Below, one piece after another: positions 34,461 through 45,062 of a DNA stretch of 64,000 nt. The notes below the pieces were generated by a model that made no database searches, was not told where the DNA came from, and saw only the letters and a program-made list of their open reading frames with translations. Source of the stretch: Sphingomonas cannabina (GTDB lineage Bacteria; Pseudomonadota; Alphaproteobacteria; Sphingomonadales; Sphingomonadaceae); contig NZ_CP090059.1 in assembly GCF_021391395.1 (NCBI RefSeq), positions 1,349,001 through 1,413,000 on the forward strand, written 5' to 3'. Both the position numbers and the translations under genes were made by a program. Numbering within the stretch: the stretch's first letter is position 1; every line of letters starts with the position of its first letter.

Positions 34461-37400
34461 TCGCAGGGTCGCTCTGCTCGTCCCCATTCGCGAGCAGGAT
34501 CAGACAGAGGTTCACTTCCGCGCGCAGGGCGTCGTCGCCGGCCTCCCCGGCGACCGCGTCCTCGATGCGCCGCACCGCCTCGCCGAGATCGGCATCGCCG
34601 AACATCGCCGCCGTGCCCGCCAGCTTGTGTGCGAGCGTGCGCAGCTCGTTGCGCTCGGCGGGCGCGATCGGCCCTTCCGAAGCGGCGACCGCGGAAAAGG
34701 CGGCAGCGGCTTTCGTACGGAAATCGGCGTAGCGAGCGCGCAGCCGCTCGATCGCCGGATCGTTCGGTTGCGGGGGTGGCGGTGCGCTTTCTTCGGTGCC
34801 GCTTTCGACGAGGCGATCGAGGGCCGACTGCAGCTCGCGCAGCTGGATCGGCTTGGCGACATGACCCTGCATTCCCGCCGCGAAGCAGGCCGCGATGTCG
34901 TCCTCATAGGCATTGGCCGTCAGCGCGACGATCGGCAACGTCGCGGCGTCATATCCCTTGGCACGCAGCCGGCGTGTCGCCTCGAGCCCGTCGAGCTCGG
35001 GCATCTGTACGTCCATCAGCACGATGTCATAGGGCTCGCCTCGCGCTGCGGCTTCGTCCACGCGCGCGATTGCCTCCGCACCGTTGGCGGCGACATCGAC
35101 CCGGCAGCCGAGCCGCTCCAGCAGGGCGGTGGCGAGGATTTGGTTGATGTCGTGATCCTCGGCGAGCAGTACCCGGCGTGTAGCGGGCGAGGGCTTGATC
35201 GCAGGCGTCGGTGCCGATCGTGGCGTGGAAGGGACAGGCTCGCTCGCCTCGACGAGCGGCAAAGTCAGGATCATCGTGGTGCCTTCACCCGGTATGCTGC
35301 GCAGCGACAATGTCCCGCCCATCAGCTCGGCCAGCTTGCGGCTGATCGCGAGCCCGAGGCCGGTGCCGCCGAAGCGCCGGGTGGTGGTCTCGCTTTCCTG
35401 CACGAACTCGTCGAAGATCGCCGCCTGCCGTTCCGGCGCGATGCCGACGCCGGTATCGGTCACCTCGATGATCCCGCGCCTTTCCTCGTCCCCGTCGACG
35501 CGGGCGCTCAGCGTCACGCCGCCTTCTTCGGTGAACTTGATCGCGTTGCCGATCAGGTTGGCGAGGATCTGGCGAAGGCGCAGGCTGTCACCGACGATGT
35601 GCTTAGGGAAATCGTCCGCCAGGTCGAGCGTCAGCGCGAGCCCCTTGCGCTCGGCGGCGACCGACATCAGCCTGAGCGCGCTCTTGAGCGCATGGTGGAC
35701 GTCGAACGGCTCGTTGACGATCGTCATCCGCCCGGCATCGATCTTCGACAGATCGAGGATGTCGTTGAGCAGGCGCATCATCGTGCGGCCGGATTCGGCG
35801 ATCAGCTGAGCGTGGCGCCGCTGTTCGTCGTCGAGCTCGCTTTCGAGCAGCAGCTCGGTGAAGCCGATCACGCCGTTCATCGGCGTGCGGATCTCGTGGC
35901 TCATGTTCGCGAGAAAATGGGATTTCGCCTCCGCCGCCGCTTCCGCGCGCTGCCGCGCCTCGTCGCGCTGCATCTCGAGCTGCTTCCTGCGCGTCACGTC
36001 GCGGATTGAGGCGATGACCTCCGTCGGGGCGTTGGTCGCGGAATCGCGGACCAGCTTGCTGTTCGCCTCGAGCCAGACCCAGTCGTCGGCGCCGCCGGAA
36101 CGATGCGACCGGTAGATTACCGTGGTCGCCTCGATCTCGCCTAGCGCCAGAGCCAGATAGGCGTTGAGGACCATCTCGCGATCGTCCGGATGGAAGCGCG
36201 TCAGCATGTTCCGGCCGACGAGTTGCTCGGGCGTGACGCCGAGCACGTCTCTGACGGACGGCGTGGCGAAGATGCAATGGCCGTCGAGCGTCATGCGGAC
36301 CACCGCATCGGTGACGTTCTCGGCGAACAGCTTGAGCTGTTCCTCGCGTGCCGCGAGCTCGATCTCGGCATGCTTGCGGTCGGTGATGTCGGCGACCACG
36401 CCGATGAAGCCCGTGCGCTCGCCGGCGGAGTCGAATTCGGCGGCGCTGACGACGCGGATCCATGTCTCGCGGCCACCTTTCGTGCGGAAATTGAGCTCAC
36501 GCGAGGAGGTGTCGCCCGGTCGATCGAGGCCGCTGCCGGAGGGCTTCCGTTCGAATTCGGCCAGGTTGATCAGCGCATTGCGCCAGCCGTGACCGAGTGA
36601 TTCGCTTTCGCTCAACCCGGTGATGCGGCTCCACGCGGCGTTCACATAGGTGAGGCCGCCGTCGCGACCCGCGCGATAGATTCCGACCGGCGCCGCATCC
36701 GCGAGCGTCCGGAAACGTGCCTCGCTTGCCTCGAGCGCCGCCACGCTGGCGCGTTGTTCGGTGATGTCGCGGATATTGCCGGAGGTTCCGACGAATCTTC
36801 CATCTGCATCGCGCATGGCGCGCACGCTGACCTCGACGTCGCGAATGTCGCCGTCCGCGCGGGTGAAGCGCTGCCGGAGCACGCATTCGTCGAGCTCGCC
36901 CGACACGATCCGCGGATAGATGCTCTTGGCTTCCTCATAGTCCTCGGGCCGGAGCAGCCTGGTCGTCGGCCAGCCGAGGCTTTCCGCCACGGTGTAGCCG
37001 GTGATCTGCGTCCAGGCGGGATTGAGGAACGTCCAACGCCCTTCGGCATCGGTGCGGAACACGATCTCGCGCATGTTCTCGAGGATCGACCGCGCGAAGT
37101 CGCGGCTCTCGCGAAGTTCCTTTTGAACCTCTCGTAATCTCTGTACCGCCGCCGCCACCGGCAAGGCCGAGCCGAAGGTGAAGAGCAGGAAGGTCTGCAG
37201 CACGAGTATCTTGGTGGCGAGGGCTCCCTGAACCAGATGCACGGGACCGTAGCCCATGGTCGTCGCGACCGAGGCGATCAGCGCGACGATCGAGGTCGTG
37301 ATCGCGGCACCGAACGTTCCGAGGCGGAACGCAGCCACCATCACAAAGGGGGTAGCGATGAACAGGAGCGGGAATCGGTTCTGGAAGAACACCGCGATCG

Positions 37401-38046
37401 TGATCGCCGTGCCGACCAGCAGGATCGCTGCCCATTCGATCGCAGTGCGGCGGTCGAGGTGCGGGGCGTGCTTGAAGCCGTGAAAGAGAATTGCCAGGAT
37501 GGGCGTGACGACGAGCAGGCCGAGGCCGTCGGCGAGTACCCAGCTGATCCATACGTCGGGAGCGACGATGTCGCCTGGCGCCGCCAGTACGAACATGGCG
37601 ATCACGCCTGAGGTGGCCGGGGCCACGATACCCCCGAGCAATACGAGCCAGGCCATCGGCTGGAGCTTGCCGAGGTCCGGCCGGCCCCCCGCGGCCCAAT
37701 GCAGGCCGAGCACGACGATGGTGATCTCGACACTGTTGCAGAACGCCAGGCCCAGGGCGTGGCGCGCATCGTCGCCGACCGTGAAGTTTGCGGCGGCGTT
37801 TGCGATGAAGCTGGGAACGATGAACCAGCCGAAACCCGCTCGTTCATAGCGAAGCATTATCGCGACGAGGAAAGCGTTCGGTAGCCACAGTGCTGCGATG
37901 CGTCCGGTATCGCGGGTCAGGACAATGCTGCCCCACGCGAGAAACGCGAACGCGGCGGCGGCAAGCAACGGCACGAGCAGGCCTGGCGCCTCGGCAGGAT
38001 CGGCTTCGATCTCGTTCACCGCGATAGAATGGATCGTGATTTGCAC
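34447..38046 (-). CDS. Hybrid histidine kinase: MASE1, three PAS, HisKA, ATPase, receiver, HPt
   Basis: A 1199-residue sensor. Residues 20-310 form an eight-helix MASE1-type membrane domain. Three PAS/PAC units follow ([61 protein letters not shown]). Phospho-accepting His717 lies in [12 protein letters not shown], with ATPase boxes [14 protein letters not shown] and [14 protein letters not shown]. The receiver holds Asp1012 in [13 protein letters not shown] and the C-terminal HPt holds His1140 in [13 protein letters not shown], so a full phosphorelay is encoded. The start GTG at 38046 has only a weak ribosome site. The single-domain receiver at 30514 is a candidate target. Confidence 0.9.
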   Translation of the reverse strand: MQITIHSIAVNEIEADPAEAPGLLVPLLAAAAFAFLAWGSIVLTRDTGRIAALWLPNAFLVAIMLRYERAGFGWFIVPSFIANAAANFTVGDDARHALGLAFCNSVEITIVVLGLHWAAGGRPDLGKLQPMAWLVLLGGIVAPATSGVIAMFVLAAPGDIVAPDVWISWVLADGLGLLVVTPILAILFHGFKHAPHLDRRTAIEWAAILLVGTAITIAVFFQNRFPLLFIATPFVMVAAFRLGTFGAAITTSIVALIASVATTMGYGPVHLVQGALATKILVLQTFLLFTFGSALPVAAAVQRLREVQKELRESRDFARSILENMREIVFRTDAEGRWTFLNPAWTQITGYTVAESLGWPTTRLLRPEDYEEAKSIYPRIVSGELDECVLRQRFTRADGDIRDVEVSVRAMRDADGRFVGTSGNIRDITEQRASVAALEASEARFRTLADAAPVGIYRAGRDGGLTYVNAAWSRITGLSESESLGHGWRNALINLAEFERKPSGSGLDRPGDTSSRELNFRTKGGRETWIRVVSAAEFDSAGERTGFIGVVADITDRKHAEIELAAREEQLKLFAENVTDAVVRMTLDGHCIFATPSVRDVLGVTPEQLVGRNMLTRFHPDDREMVLNAYLALALGEIEATTVIYRSHRSGGADDWVWLEANSKLVRDSATNAPTEVIASIRDVTRRKQLEMQRDEARQRAEAAAEAKSHFLANMSHEIRTPMNGVIGFTELLLESELDDEQRRHAQLIAESGRTMMRLLNDILDLSKIDAGRMTIVNEPFDVHHALKSALRLMSVAAERKGLALTLDLADDFPKHIVGDSLRLRQILANLIGNAIKFTEEGGVTLSARVDGDEERRGIIEVTDTGVGIAPERQAAIFDEFVQESETTTRRFGGTGLGLAISRKLAELMGGTLSLRSIPGEGTTMILTLPLVEASEPVPSTPRSAPTPAIKPSPATRRVLLAEDHDINQILATALLERLGCRVDVAANGAEAIARVDEAAARGEPYDIVLMDVQMPELDGLEATRRLRAKGYDAATLPIVALTANAYEDDIAACFAAGMQGHVAKPIQLRELQSALDRLVESGTEESAPPPPQPNDPAIERLRARYADFRTKAAAAFSAVAASEGPIAPAERNELRTLAHKLAGTAAMFGDADLGEAVRRIEDAVAGEAGDDALRAEVNLCLILLANGDEQSDPAISSG

Positions 38047-38317
38047 CCAGGCAACACTCTCGCATCTTCTCGGTCCAATGATGCCGACCTCGTCCCAGCA
38101 TCATTCCTGCAGATTTGCATCAACGGCCGCTTTCGGGCTTCCAGACGGACGCCGATCGGCTGCTTCTGGCCATTAGCTGGCGCCGTATAGAGCGGGGCAG
38201 TTTTGCGCCCGGGAGGACTGCGCGAGTTCGAGAATTATTGACGAAAAATTAACCATTTCGGCTTACGAGAGTTTTCGGTCTCTTACCGTAGGTGCATCCC
38301 CGAGAAAGGATGAACCA

Positions 38318-38755
38318 ATGATCGTTCGTCGCATGGCCCTGTCAGTTTTGGCGCTCGTCGGAGCCGCATTGCCGGCGGCCGGCGCGGGCGCGGAAGAGAT
38401 GTCGATCGGCATCGTCGGCCGCGTTCGCACCATCTGCGACGTGTCGCTGGCCGGCGGGGCGGCGGAGGCGCTGCACCGGGGCGACAATCGCCTGGGGCGG
38501 ATGACCGAGCTCTGCAACAGCGTCGAGGGCTATCGCCTGGTGATGGAGCACCCGCGGGGGCTCGCCAACGCCTTCGTCGTGATCGGCGGCGGGCAGCGGA
38601 TCCCGCTCTCCGAAGCGGGCACCTCGACGGTGATCGTCGACAGCGATCATCCGACCTATGCCGAGCGGGATCTCACGCTCGTCCTCGCCGAGACCCCTGC
38701 CGGCCGGGCGACATCGATCACGCTCTACGCCGAGCCGAAAGGCGTCACCTTCTGA
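38318..38755 (+). CDS. Small secreted pilin-like protein
   Basis: A 145-residue protein with signal peptide MIVRRMALSVLALVGAALPA. The mature part has the pattern GIVGRVRTICDVS followed by ELCNSVEGYRL, and ends in a beta-strand rich tail (SITLYAEPKGV). The two Cys with G-x-V-x-x-x-C and C-N spacing resemble the two pilin-like proteins of the opposing usher operon (43048 and 43803). It lies tail to tail with that operon, 13 bp away. It is probably an extra fimbrial subunit expressed separately. Family assignment is by pattern only. Confidence 0.55.
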   Translation: MIVRRMALSVLALVGAALPAAGAGAEEMSIGIVGRVRTICDVSLAGGAAEALHRGDNRLGRMTELCNSVEGYRLVMEHPRGLANAFVVIGGGQRIPLSEAGTSTVIVDSDHPTYAERDLTLVLAETPAGRATSITLYAEPKGVTF

Positions 38756-38768
38756 CCCACACGGCGGC

Positions 38769-39725
38769 TCAGCCGCCGATCGCGCAGCCCGCACCGCCCG
38801 CGAGCCCGAGCCGCGGCAGGAACGTCAGCGTCACCGTGTCGCTGTAGGATCCCGCCGGAACGCTCGCCACGTCGCGCTGGCTGAGCGCGACCTCGACCGG
38901 ATGGACCCGGCCGGTCGGCGCCTGGGTGACGTCGCAGGCCATGCGCGACCCGTCGTCGACCTCCACCCCGGACAGGCGCATCCGATAGGGGATGCCGTAG
39001 CTGTCCTCGTCGCTCCGCCGGAGCGCGCGGCGCTCCTTGTGGATGTCGATCGTGTAGGGGACGGTCGCCTGCACGGTGACGGCGAGGCTGCGCGGCGCCA
39101 CGCCGCCGCCCGCGCCGAGCTCGCCGAAATCGATCGCGCCGCGGCGCTGGCCGATCGAGCCGATATAGCTCGAGATGCGCTGCGGCACCTCGACCTGGAC
39201 CGCGACCTGCGAGCCGGTCTGGAAATCCGGCGGCGTGCTGTCGCCGGCCGTCGTGCAGAAGAAGCGCAGCTCCATCGGCTGGAGATAGGTGCCTGCCGCC
39301 GCCTGCTGTCCAGGCGGAAGCTGCAGGCGGAACACGTCGGTGACGACGTTGCCGGCCGGGGCCGCCGCGAACTGGACATAGGCGCCGTTGGTCGGATTGG
39401 GTTGCTCGGCCCCCAGCACGAACACGCGGCGGCCCTGGTCGCGGTTCCACAGGATGGTGAAATCCTCGGGCCCATATCGTCCGACGCGTGAGCGGCCGCC
39501 GCTCGCATCGGGGTTGGCGAAAACGAACCGCACCCCCGTCGCCGCCGGATCGAGCCGCCGGATGCGCAGCGTGAACACCCGATCGACCGTCGCCCGGCCG
39601 AACGGATCGTACTGGACGGTGAGTTCCGCCGGCGAAGCCTCGAAGCTCGCGCAGGCGGCCGATGCCGCGGCCGGGGCGACTACCGCCGCACATGCGCCGA
39701 TCGCGGCGAGCAACCTTGTCTTCAT
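38769..39725 (-). CDS. Putative fimbrial tip subunit/adhesin
   Basis: A 318-residue exported protein (MKTRLLAAIGACAAVVAPAAASA), last gene of the usher operon and overlapping the usher stop (ATGA). The length suits two beta-sandwich domains; GAIDFGELGAGGGVAPRSLAVTV begins the second, which ends VPAGSYSDTVTLTFLP, a strand seen in spore-coat-U-type pilins. A two-domain subunit encoded after the usher is typical for the tip adhesin of archaic (Csu-like) pili. The receptor it binds is unknown. The open frame before 39725 overlaps the usher gene and is not used. Confidence 0.65.
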   Translation of the reverse strand: MKTRLLAAIGACAAVVAPAAASAACASFEASPAELTVQYDPFGRATVDRVFTLRIRRLDPAATGVRFVFANPDASGGRSRVGRYGPEDFTILWNRDQGRRVFVLGAEQPNPTNGAYVQFAAAPAGNVVTDVFRLQLPPGQQAAAGTYLQPMELRFFCTTAGDSTPPDFQTGSQVAVQVEVPQRISSYIGSIGQRRGAIDFGELGAGGGVAPRSLAVTVQATVPYTIDIHKERRALRRSDEDSYGIPYRMRLSGVEVDDGSRMACDVTQAPTGRVHPVEVALSQRDVASVPAGSYSDTVTLTFLPRLGLAGGAGCAIGG

Positions 39726-42172
39726 TGCGCCCCCTCCGGCCTTATTTCTCCGCCGTCGACCAGCCCCTTGGCGTCGGCCGGAACCTCTATCACGAACCGC
39801 TCGTCCTGGTTCGGAAATTCGATGCGCCATTTGCCGGGCCGCAGCCCTTCCGCCACGAAGCGGCCGGTGCGGTTGGTGAACATGCCGACCGGCGCCCGCT
39901 GCGGCCGCGTCAACTCGATCGCCTTGCCGGCGAGCAGGCTGACCGGCGCGCCGTCGCGGCGGCGCAGGATGCCGGTATAGGTCACCGAATAGTCGGAGCC
40001 GACCTCGACGAAATAGCCGGAGCGATAGGGCGGCACGAGCGTGACGGTGCCGGTCCCGAGGTCGTAGCCCGTCGGCGCCTTTGGTACGTCGTAGGTCAGG
40101 ACGCGCGGGAAATAGGGGCTGAGGTCGGGTGCCACCGCACCCCCGAACAGCCCCGATCGCGCGAGATCGCGATCCTCGCGCGGATCGACGTAGACGGTGG
40201 CGCCGTCGAGCGACTTGTGCGGGGCGACGATCGCGAAGCTGTCGTAGATCGGCCGCGACAGCGCGACGTGACCGCCGGCGAAGGCCAGCGAGGTTCCGAA
40301 GCGGAATGACGTGCGCTGGTCGATGATGTTGCCGTTGTCGGTCGAGAAAGCGGTGAGATGGGCGGCGCCGATCTCCGCGCGGTTGCCGATGTAGGTCGCG
40401 GTGCCGTTCAGCCCGACCGCATCGTCGTTGCGGTCGACGTTGGCCGAGACGTTGTAGGCGCCGACCCCGCGCCCTTCCGCGCGCTGATAGGTGAGGCGCT
40501 GGCGGTCGCGCAGCGTATCCACCTCGGCCTGCGCGCTCGATTCGCGATCGAACCGGTAGGTCAGCGCGATGCGGAGGCCAAAGCCGTGCTGCGACGGCCG
40601 CCGCTCATAGGCCGCCTCGGCGGTCAGCAGGATGCGGCGGTTCGAGCGCCAGCCATAGGTGGCGCGCGTGGTCACCTGGTTGGGCGTCGAGCCGCGGCCG
40701 ATCGAAAAATAGCCGTCGAGGCTGACATAATGGTCGCGCGCGATGCCCTGCGAATAGCTCGCGCCGATCTCATAGGCGAAGGGATTGGACGCGATCGCGT
40801 TCGAGGGCGTCGCGAAGTCGCGGCTCGTGGTCTGGAAGGTCGCCGTCAGCGACTTGACGTTCGAGCCCGATCCGAAGATCCGCTCGTACCCGACGTTCAG
40901 CGCATAGCCGTTGCCGATCCGGTCGATGTTCGACGCGGCCAGGTTGATGCCGATCGTCCCGACCGGCGCTGCCCAGATCACCTCGACGCCGCCGACCCCG
41001 CCGTTGGTCGAGAGCTGGAAATTGCCGCCGGCGGTCAGCTCGTCGGTGAAGCCGCGGCGGTAGAAGCCAGAGGCGATCGGCGTGTCGGTATAGGTGCGGC
41101 TGCTGATCCGGAACGGCGCCCTGACGCCGGCGTAGAGGCCGAACTCGGACAGACCCTTCGCCAGCAGGCTGCGATCGAAGTTGATCGAGAAGGAAATGAC
41201 GTTCTCGGCGCCGGTATCGTCGCGGATGACCAGCCGGACGTCGTTCGATCCCTGCGCAAACGGGAAGTCGCTGATGTTGTAGGTGCCGGGGTTGAGGCGA
41301 GTCTGCTGGACCGACTGGCCGTTGACGAAGGTCTCGACCGTCGAGGGACGGACCAGGGTGAAGCTGCGCTGCCCGCGCGGCTGGATGTTCCGCTGCGGCT
41401 CGAGGTCGGAATAGACGCGCACGATCGACGCGCCCGCCATCGGCGACACGCCGGAAAAGCCGCGGCTGATCGGCTCGAGGTCGCCGGCGGAGTAGCGGGC
41501 GGTGCGGGCGAGGTCGTCATAGACGAGCCGGGTCGCCTGCCGGCTGAACCGGTCCTGCACCGACGCCTCGTTCTCCAGCACCAAGCCGCGGTAGCGGATC
41601 GCGCTGTCGAGCTGGATGTTGGGCGTGGCGAGGCCGCGGTCGAAGCCGCGATGGACATAGTCGATGTTGCCGTAGGCGGTGACATAGGCCGAGAAGGGCG
41701 ACGGTTCGGCAAGCGCGCCGATCGTCGGGCCGTAGCCGCCCGTCACGCTGATCGTCCGCCGCGGCCGCAGCTCGGGTGCGAGCGACAGCTTCAGCCCGAA
41801 CGTTGCCTGGTCATAAGCGACGGTGAAGCCGAGCGCGGCGAGCTCCTCGCCGCTGATCTCCTGGCGCGGACCGACGGCGATGGCGAGCCGGCTCCAGACG
41901 TCGGGCGCCAGCGACGGCTTGAGCAGCGCGAGGAAGGCGGGCGCGTCGACGATCAGCCGATCGTCTTTGGTGAGCGTGTAGGAAATGTCGCCGAGGATGA
42001 AGCCATCGTCGGTGAGCGGCCCGCCGAGGGGAATGTCCCGGCCGGTGGTGTTGTAGCGCTTGGACGGGGCGGCCGCCTGGCCCGCGGGCGCAGCGGCGAC
42101 GGCCTCAGCGCGCGCGTTCTGGCACGCGATGAGCGCGCCGATGCTGACGAGGGTGAGAAGCTCGCCCCGCAT
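39722..42172 (-). CDS. Fimbrial outer-membrane usher
   Basis: An 816-residue protein with a signal peptide (LLTLVSIGALIACQNARA). It has the usher order: an N-terminal chaperone-binding part, a 24-strand barrel (for example PSTVETFVNGQSVQQTRLNPG, where the NG-rich strand is a family hallmark, and DFPFAQGSNDVRLVIRDDTG), and C-terminal plug-like domains (YSVTYTGILRRRDGAPVSL, RAPVGMFTNRTGRFVAEGLRPG). It forms the pore through which pilins are assembled. It starts 3 bp after the chaperone gene. Confidence 0.88.
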   Translation of the reverse strand: MRGELLTLVSIGALIACQNARAEAVAAAPAGQAAAPSKRYNTTGRDIPLGGPLTDDGFILGDISYTLTKDDRLIVDAPAFLALLKPSLAPDVWSRLAIAVGPRQEISGEELAALGFTVAYDQATFGLKLSLAPELRPRRTISVTGGYGPTIGALAEPSPFSAYVTAYGNIDYVHRGFDRGLATPNIQLDSAIRYRGLVLENEASVQDRFSRQATRLVYDDLARTARYSAGDLEPISRGFSGVSPMAGASIVRVYSDLEPQRNIQPRGQRSFTLVRPSTVETFVNGQSVQQTRLNPGTYNISDFPFAQGSNDVRLVIRDDTGAENVISFSINFDRSLLAKGLSEFGLYAGVRAPFRISSRTYTDTPIASGFYRRGFTDELTAGGNFQLSTNGGVGGVEVIWAAPVGTIGINLAASNIDRIGNGYALNVGYERIFGSGSNVKSLTATFQTTSRDFATPSNAIASNPFAYEIGASYSQGIARDHYVSLDGYFSIGRGSTPNQVTTRATYGWRSNRRILLTAEAAYERRPSQHGFGLRIALTYRFDRESSAQAEVDTLRDRQRLTYQRAEGRGVGAYNVSANVDRNDDAVGLNGTATYIGNRAEIGAAHLTAFSTDNGNIIDQRTSFRFGTSLAFAGGHVALSRPIYDSFAIVAPHKSLDGATVYVDPREDRDLARSGLFGGAVAPDLSPYFPRVLTYDVPKAPTGYDLGTGTVTLVPPYRSGYFVEVGSDYSVTYTGILRRRDGAPVSLLAGKAIELTRPQRAPVGMFTNRTGRFVAEGLRPGKWRIEFPNQDERFVIEVPADAKGLVDGGEIRPEGAQ

Positions 42173-42175
42173 CGC

Positions 42176-42952
42176 TCAGCTGGACGTGGCTGCGCCGAGC
42201 TCGACCGAAAGCGTCCCGTCGGCCTGCGGCAGCGGCAGGTTGACCGGAAGCACGCGCGTCTGGCCCGACGGCACCAGGCCGAGGCCCATCTGGCGCTGGA
42301 TGAGGTCGGGCGAGAAGGATCGGCGGAACACTTCGCGCCCGTCCGGCGCGCGCTGGACGATCGTCAGCTCGCGCTGGCCGAGATAGCCATAGGTGTTGCC
42401 ACCGTTCGACACCGTGATGACCGGCCGCGGCTTGCCGTTCTCGTCGGGCTGGATGTCGGCCTTGTCGATCCGAAGCTCGGCCTTGGCGTCGGGGGCGCCG
42501 ACGCTGACCAGCACCTTGAAGCGGTGTAGCACCTGGATCGCATTCTGGTTGCCCGGCAGGGTGACCGGCAGCTGTGAGACGGTGACGTAGAAGTGCTCAC
42601 TTGCCTTCGGCGCGGGCTCGCCCACCCATTGCACGCGAAACGCCTGGGTCTGGCCGCCTTCGACGGTGGCCTGGGCGGGAAACACGAGCAGGTCCTTGGC
42701 CTCTTCCTCCTCGCTCTCGACCAGCTCGCCGTTCACCACGCGCACCGGATGCGCGCTGACCTCGACCGGGACGGCTTCGGCGAAGGTGTTCTGCAGGCTG
42801 ATGACGGCGGACGTGCGCCGGCCGGTCGACGACAGGTCGACGATCACCGGCGTGATGTTGAGCGCGAGCAGCGGCGTCGCGATTCCGGCGAGTGCGGCAA
42901 GTGCGACGAGGACGGCACCCACGCGGCGGAGGGAGCGGAGCGAGAGTTTCAC
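42176..42952 (-). CDS. Periplasmic pilus-assembly chaperone (PapD-like)
   Basis: A 258-residue protein from the GTG at 42952 (AGGA upstream); the ATG-like extension to 42982 lacks a ribosome site. A signal peptide precedes the first immunoglobulin-like domain: NITPVIVDLSSTGRRTSAVISLQN, and VFPAQATVEGGQTQAFRVQW, with the basic Arg that anchors subunit C-termini. HFYVTVSQLPV matches the chaperone G1 strand region. It holds pilins folded and hands them to the usher that follows. Only one chaperone is encoded. Confidence 0.82.
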   Translation of the reverse strand: MKLSLRSLRRVGAVLVALAALAGIATPLLALNITPVIVDLSSTGRRTSAVISLQNTFAEAVPVEVSAHPVRVVNGELVESEEEEAKDLLVFPAQATVEGGQTQAFRVQWVGEPAPKASEHFYVTVSQLPVTLPGNQNAIQVLHRFKVLVSVGAPDAKAELRIDKADIQPDENGKPRPVITVSNGGNTYGYLGQRELTIVQRAPDGREVFRRSFSPDLIQRQMGLGLVPSGQTRVLPVNLPLPQADGTLSVELGAATSS

Positions 42953-43047
42953 GATAGTTTCCTGGAAGAAGGCGGGTGCCACACGCGCGTCATGCGTGCG
43001 GCACCCGAATTCAGGCCGGCCGAGCTAGAAGACCCGGCCGAGCAGGC

Positions 43048-43659
43048 TCAGGCACCCGGAGTGAGCGTGATCGAAACCGATCCGGTGTAGGTGCCGGCAG
43101 CCAGCCGACGGTCGGTGAGCGACGACCAATTGTTGGCGATCGGCGTCGAGCCGTTCGACGACGCGACGGCCGCGCCGGCCGAGGCCGACTGCGCGAACAG
43201 GAGGTGGGTCGCGGCCGAGCTGGCGCTGTCATGGCCGCCGAAACGCGACGCGACCGTCGATTCGCTGTCGGTCGTGGTCGAATCGAGGAACAGGCCGTTG
43301 ATCGACAGGTCCAGGCCGTAGCGGATGTGGTGCGCGAAACCGTCGCCGGTGACGCCGGTGCCGGTGGCGCCGACGCGCGACAGGACCGCACGGTCGACCT
43401 TCACCTTGCTGTTCACTTCGTTGCAGAAGGCGATGACGTTGGTGTTGTTGAGCGCGGTCGCGATCTCGGCGGTGACACTCGGACGGACCTTGGCATTCGA
43501 GTCGGTCAGGTCGCTGGACAGCGTGACGCTCGACGCGCTGCCGGTGATGCCGCACTTGCTGTTGACGGTGCCGTTGATGTCGATGGTCTTGACCTGCGCC
43601 GAGGCCGAACCCGCCGCGAAAATCGCGACCGACGCGGCCGCGAGAAGAATAGCCTTCAT
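43048..43659 (-). CDS. Putative major pilin subunit
   Basis: A 203-residue exported protein (MKAILLAAASVAIFAAGSASA). The mature start KTIDINGTVNSKCGITG, a second Cys in FCNEVN, and the C-terminal GTYTGSVSITLTPGA fit a beta-sandwich pilin of the spore-coat-U/archaic class with one disulfide. It lies 95 bp upstream of the chaperone, has its own short leader, and is probably the most expressed gene of the operon. Whether it is the shaft subunit is inferred from order and size. Confidence 0.65.
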   Translation of the reverse strand: MKAILLAAASVAIFAAGSASAQVKTIDINGTVNSKCGITGSASSVTLSSDLTDSNAKVRPSVTAEIATALNNTNVIAFCNEVNSKVKVDRAVLSRVGATGTGVTGDGFAHHIRYGLDLSINGLFLDSTTTDSESTVASRFGGHDSASSAATHLLFAQSASAGAAVASSNGSTPIANNWSSLTDRRLAAGTYTGSVSITLTPGA

Positions 43660-43802
43660 TTCATGCTCCTAGCTGGATTGTGGTTTCGATCAGCATCACT
43701 CGTCGGGACAGGCGGCGGGGCCGCTCCCGGGGTTTCGGCGCTCCTCGCGGAACGGACCGAAGGCGGACGGCGCCAGGCGCCGGAATTGCGTGAGAGGCAT
43801 CG

Positions 43803-44396
43803 TCATGCCCGTGCGCCCACCACCAGGATGAGCGTGTCCTTGTAGCGGCCGGCGGCGAGCCGGCTCGGCAACGCCGATTGCGGCGGCCAGTCGATGGTCA
43901 GGGTCGCGCGGCGACCGATCGAGATGCCGGGGCCGGAGCTGAAACCCTCGCCCGGCCGCGACGCGGCAAAGGCGCAGCTGCCGCCCTCGATGAGGTCGGC
44001 CGACGAGCAGGGCTGGCTGCGGACGACGCCCTGGTCGGTGTCGAGCGCCACCGCGACGCGATAGGTCTTGGCGAAGGCGAAGCCCGACTCGTCGTCCCTG
44101 GCATCGATGTTGACAAGCGCGCCGTGGGCGGCGGTGATGCCGAAGGCATAGGGCGTGTTACAGTCGAGCTCGACATTGGCGAGCAGCTGTCCCGGCTCCT
44201 CGAGATCGGCGGACGCGGTCAGCGACGGCAGATCGCCCGCCGCGAAGCCGCAGCGCGACGAAATCCGCGCGATCACATCAATTGAGACTGATTCCGACTG
44301 TGCAACCGCGGGCGTTGCCGCGAAGAATCCAAGAAAAACTGCGATACATGCCCACAACGCGCAAGATCCTGCGCGCGCCCCCCGCGCAACTATCAT
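43803..44396 (-). CDS. Putative minor pilin subunit, spore-coat-U-like
   Basis: A 197-residue exported protein with a long signal peptide ending FFAATPAVA. The mature part has VIARISSRCGFAAG, a later ELDCNTPYAFGITAAHGA, and a C-terminal RLAAGRYKDTLILVVGA, the typical SCPU strand set in which Cys pairs and a final GxYxDTxxxxV strand recur. It is first in the operon read leftward, 143 bp before the main pilin. A subunit or initiator role in the pilus is likely. Confidence 0.65.
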   Translation of the reverse strand: MIVARGARAGSCALWACIAVFLGFFAATPAVAQSESVSIDVIARISSRCGFAAGDLPSLTASADLEEPGQLLANVELDCNTPYAFGITAAHGALVNIDARDDESGFAFAKTYRVAVALDTDQGVVRSQPCSSADLIEGGSCAFAASRPGEGFSSGPGISIGRRATLTIDWPPQSALPSRLAAGRYKDTLILVVGARA

Positions 44397-45062
44397 GCCA
44401 GTAACCTACCCCCCTACGCTTCGCCCGGATAATTGCTGGCCAGATTCGTCCCCCGACGATTCAGGCGTTATTTTTTTGATATAAGGATACGCGAAGACAT
44501 AACATCCCGTCCTCTCTCGTTCTTCTGGCCAAGATGCCGGAGGTTTGACGGAGTGTTTACGAGTCAGGCCATATCCCCGTTATGGGACAGAGGCAACGAT
44601 TTTCGCGATAGTCGGAAATCGTCTGTTTCATTCTGAGGCGGTAACCTCACGCCTTAGGACGGGTTTCGAACGTCGAATGAGGAGGGGATTGCCACCGAGG
44701 TCCGATCGCGTATCGGGACTGCTGATGAAGGGGGACAGCCGCCTATCTCCCTGGCGTTACCGGCGTTAAGCCGAGGACCGTCCATCGTTGATGCTCACAC
44801 CCATGGATGGCAGGGTGTCGCATGGCAGCTTTGCGCCCACTCCGGACATGCTGTCCGGCACTAGCCATTTCCCAATGGCCGCCGATCGTTCATGCATCCG
44901 CTCAGGCCGCGACATTGCGGACAGGCACTGGAACTACTGATCCTGCAAAGAGCTGCCGCGACAGCGTCGCACCGTAGTTTTGCATGTTGGTGACGCTCGT
45001 CCGAAGGTCGCTGGCCGTAATCAAGAGCGCGCGCCCGGACGGCGCCGAAACAGGTCCTCGGC
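44397..45062. other. Gene-free region between the pilus operon and the TonB/secreted-protein pair
   Basis: About 666 bp with lower GC than the surroundings and no supported gene. An AT-rich stretch (44468-44485, a run of T) lies about 75 bp before the first pilin gene and may hold its promoter. ACGATTT and AAATCGT form a 7-bp inverted repeat near 44596-44622. Short frames through the region have no recognisable features. Confidence 0.55.
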
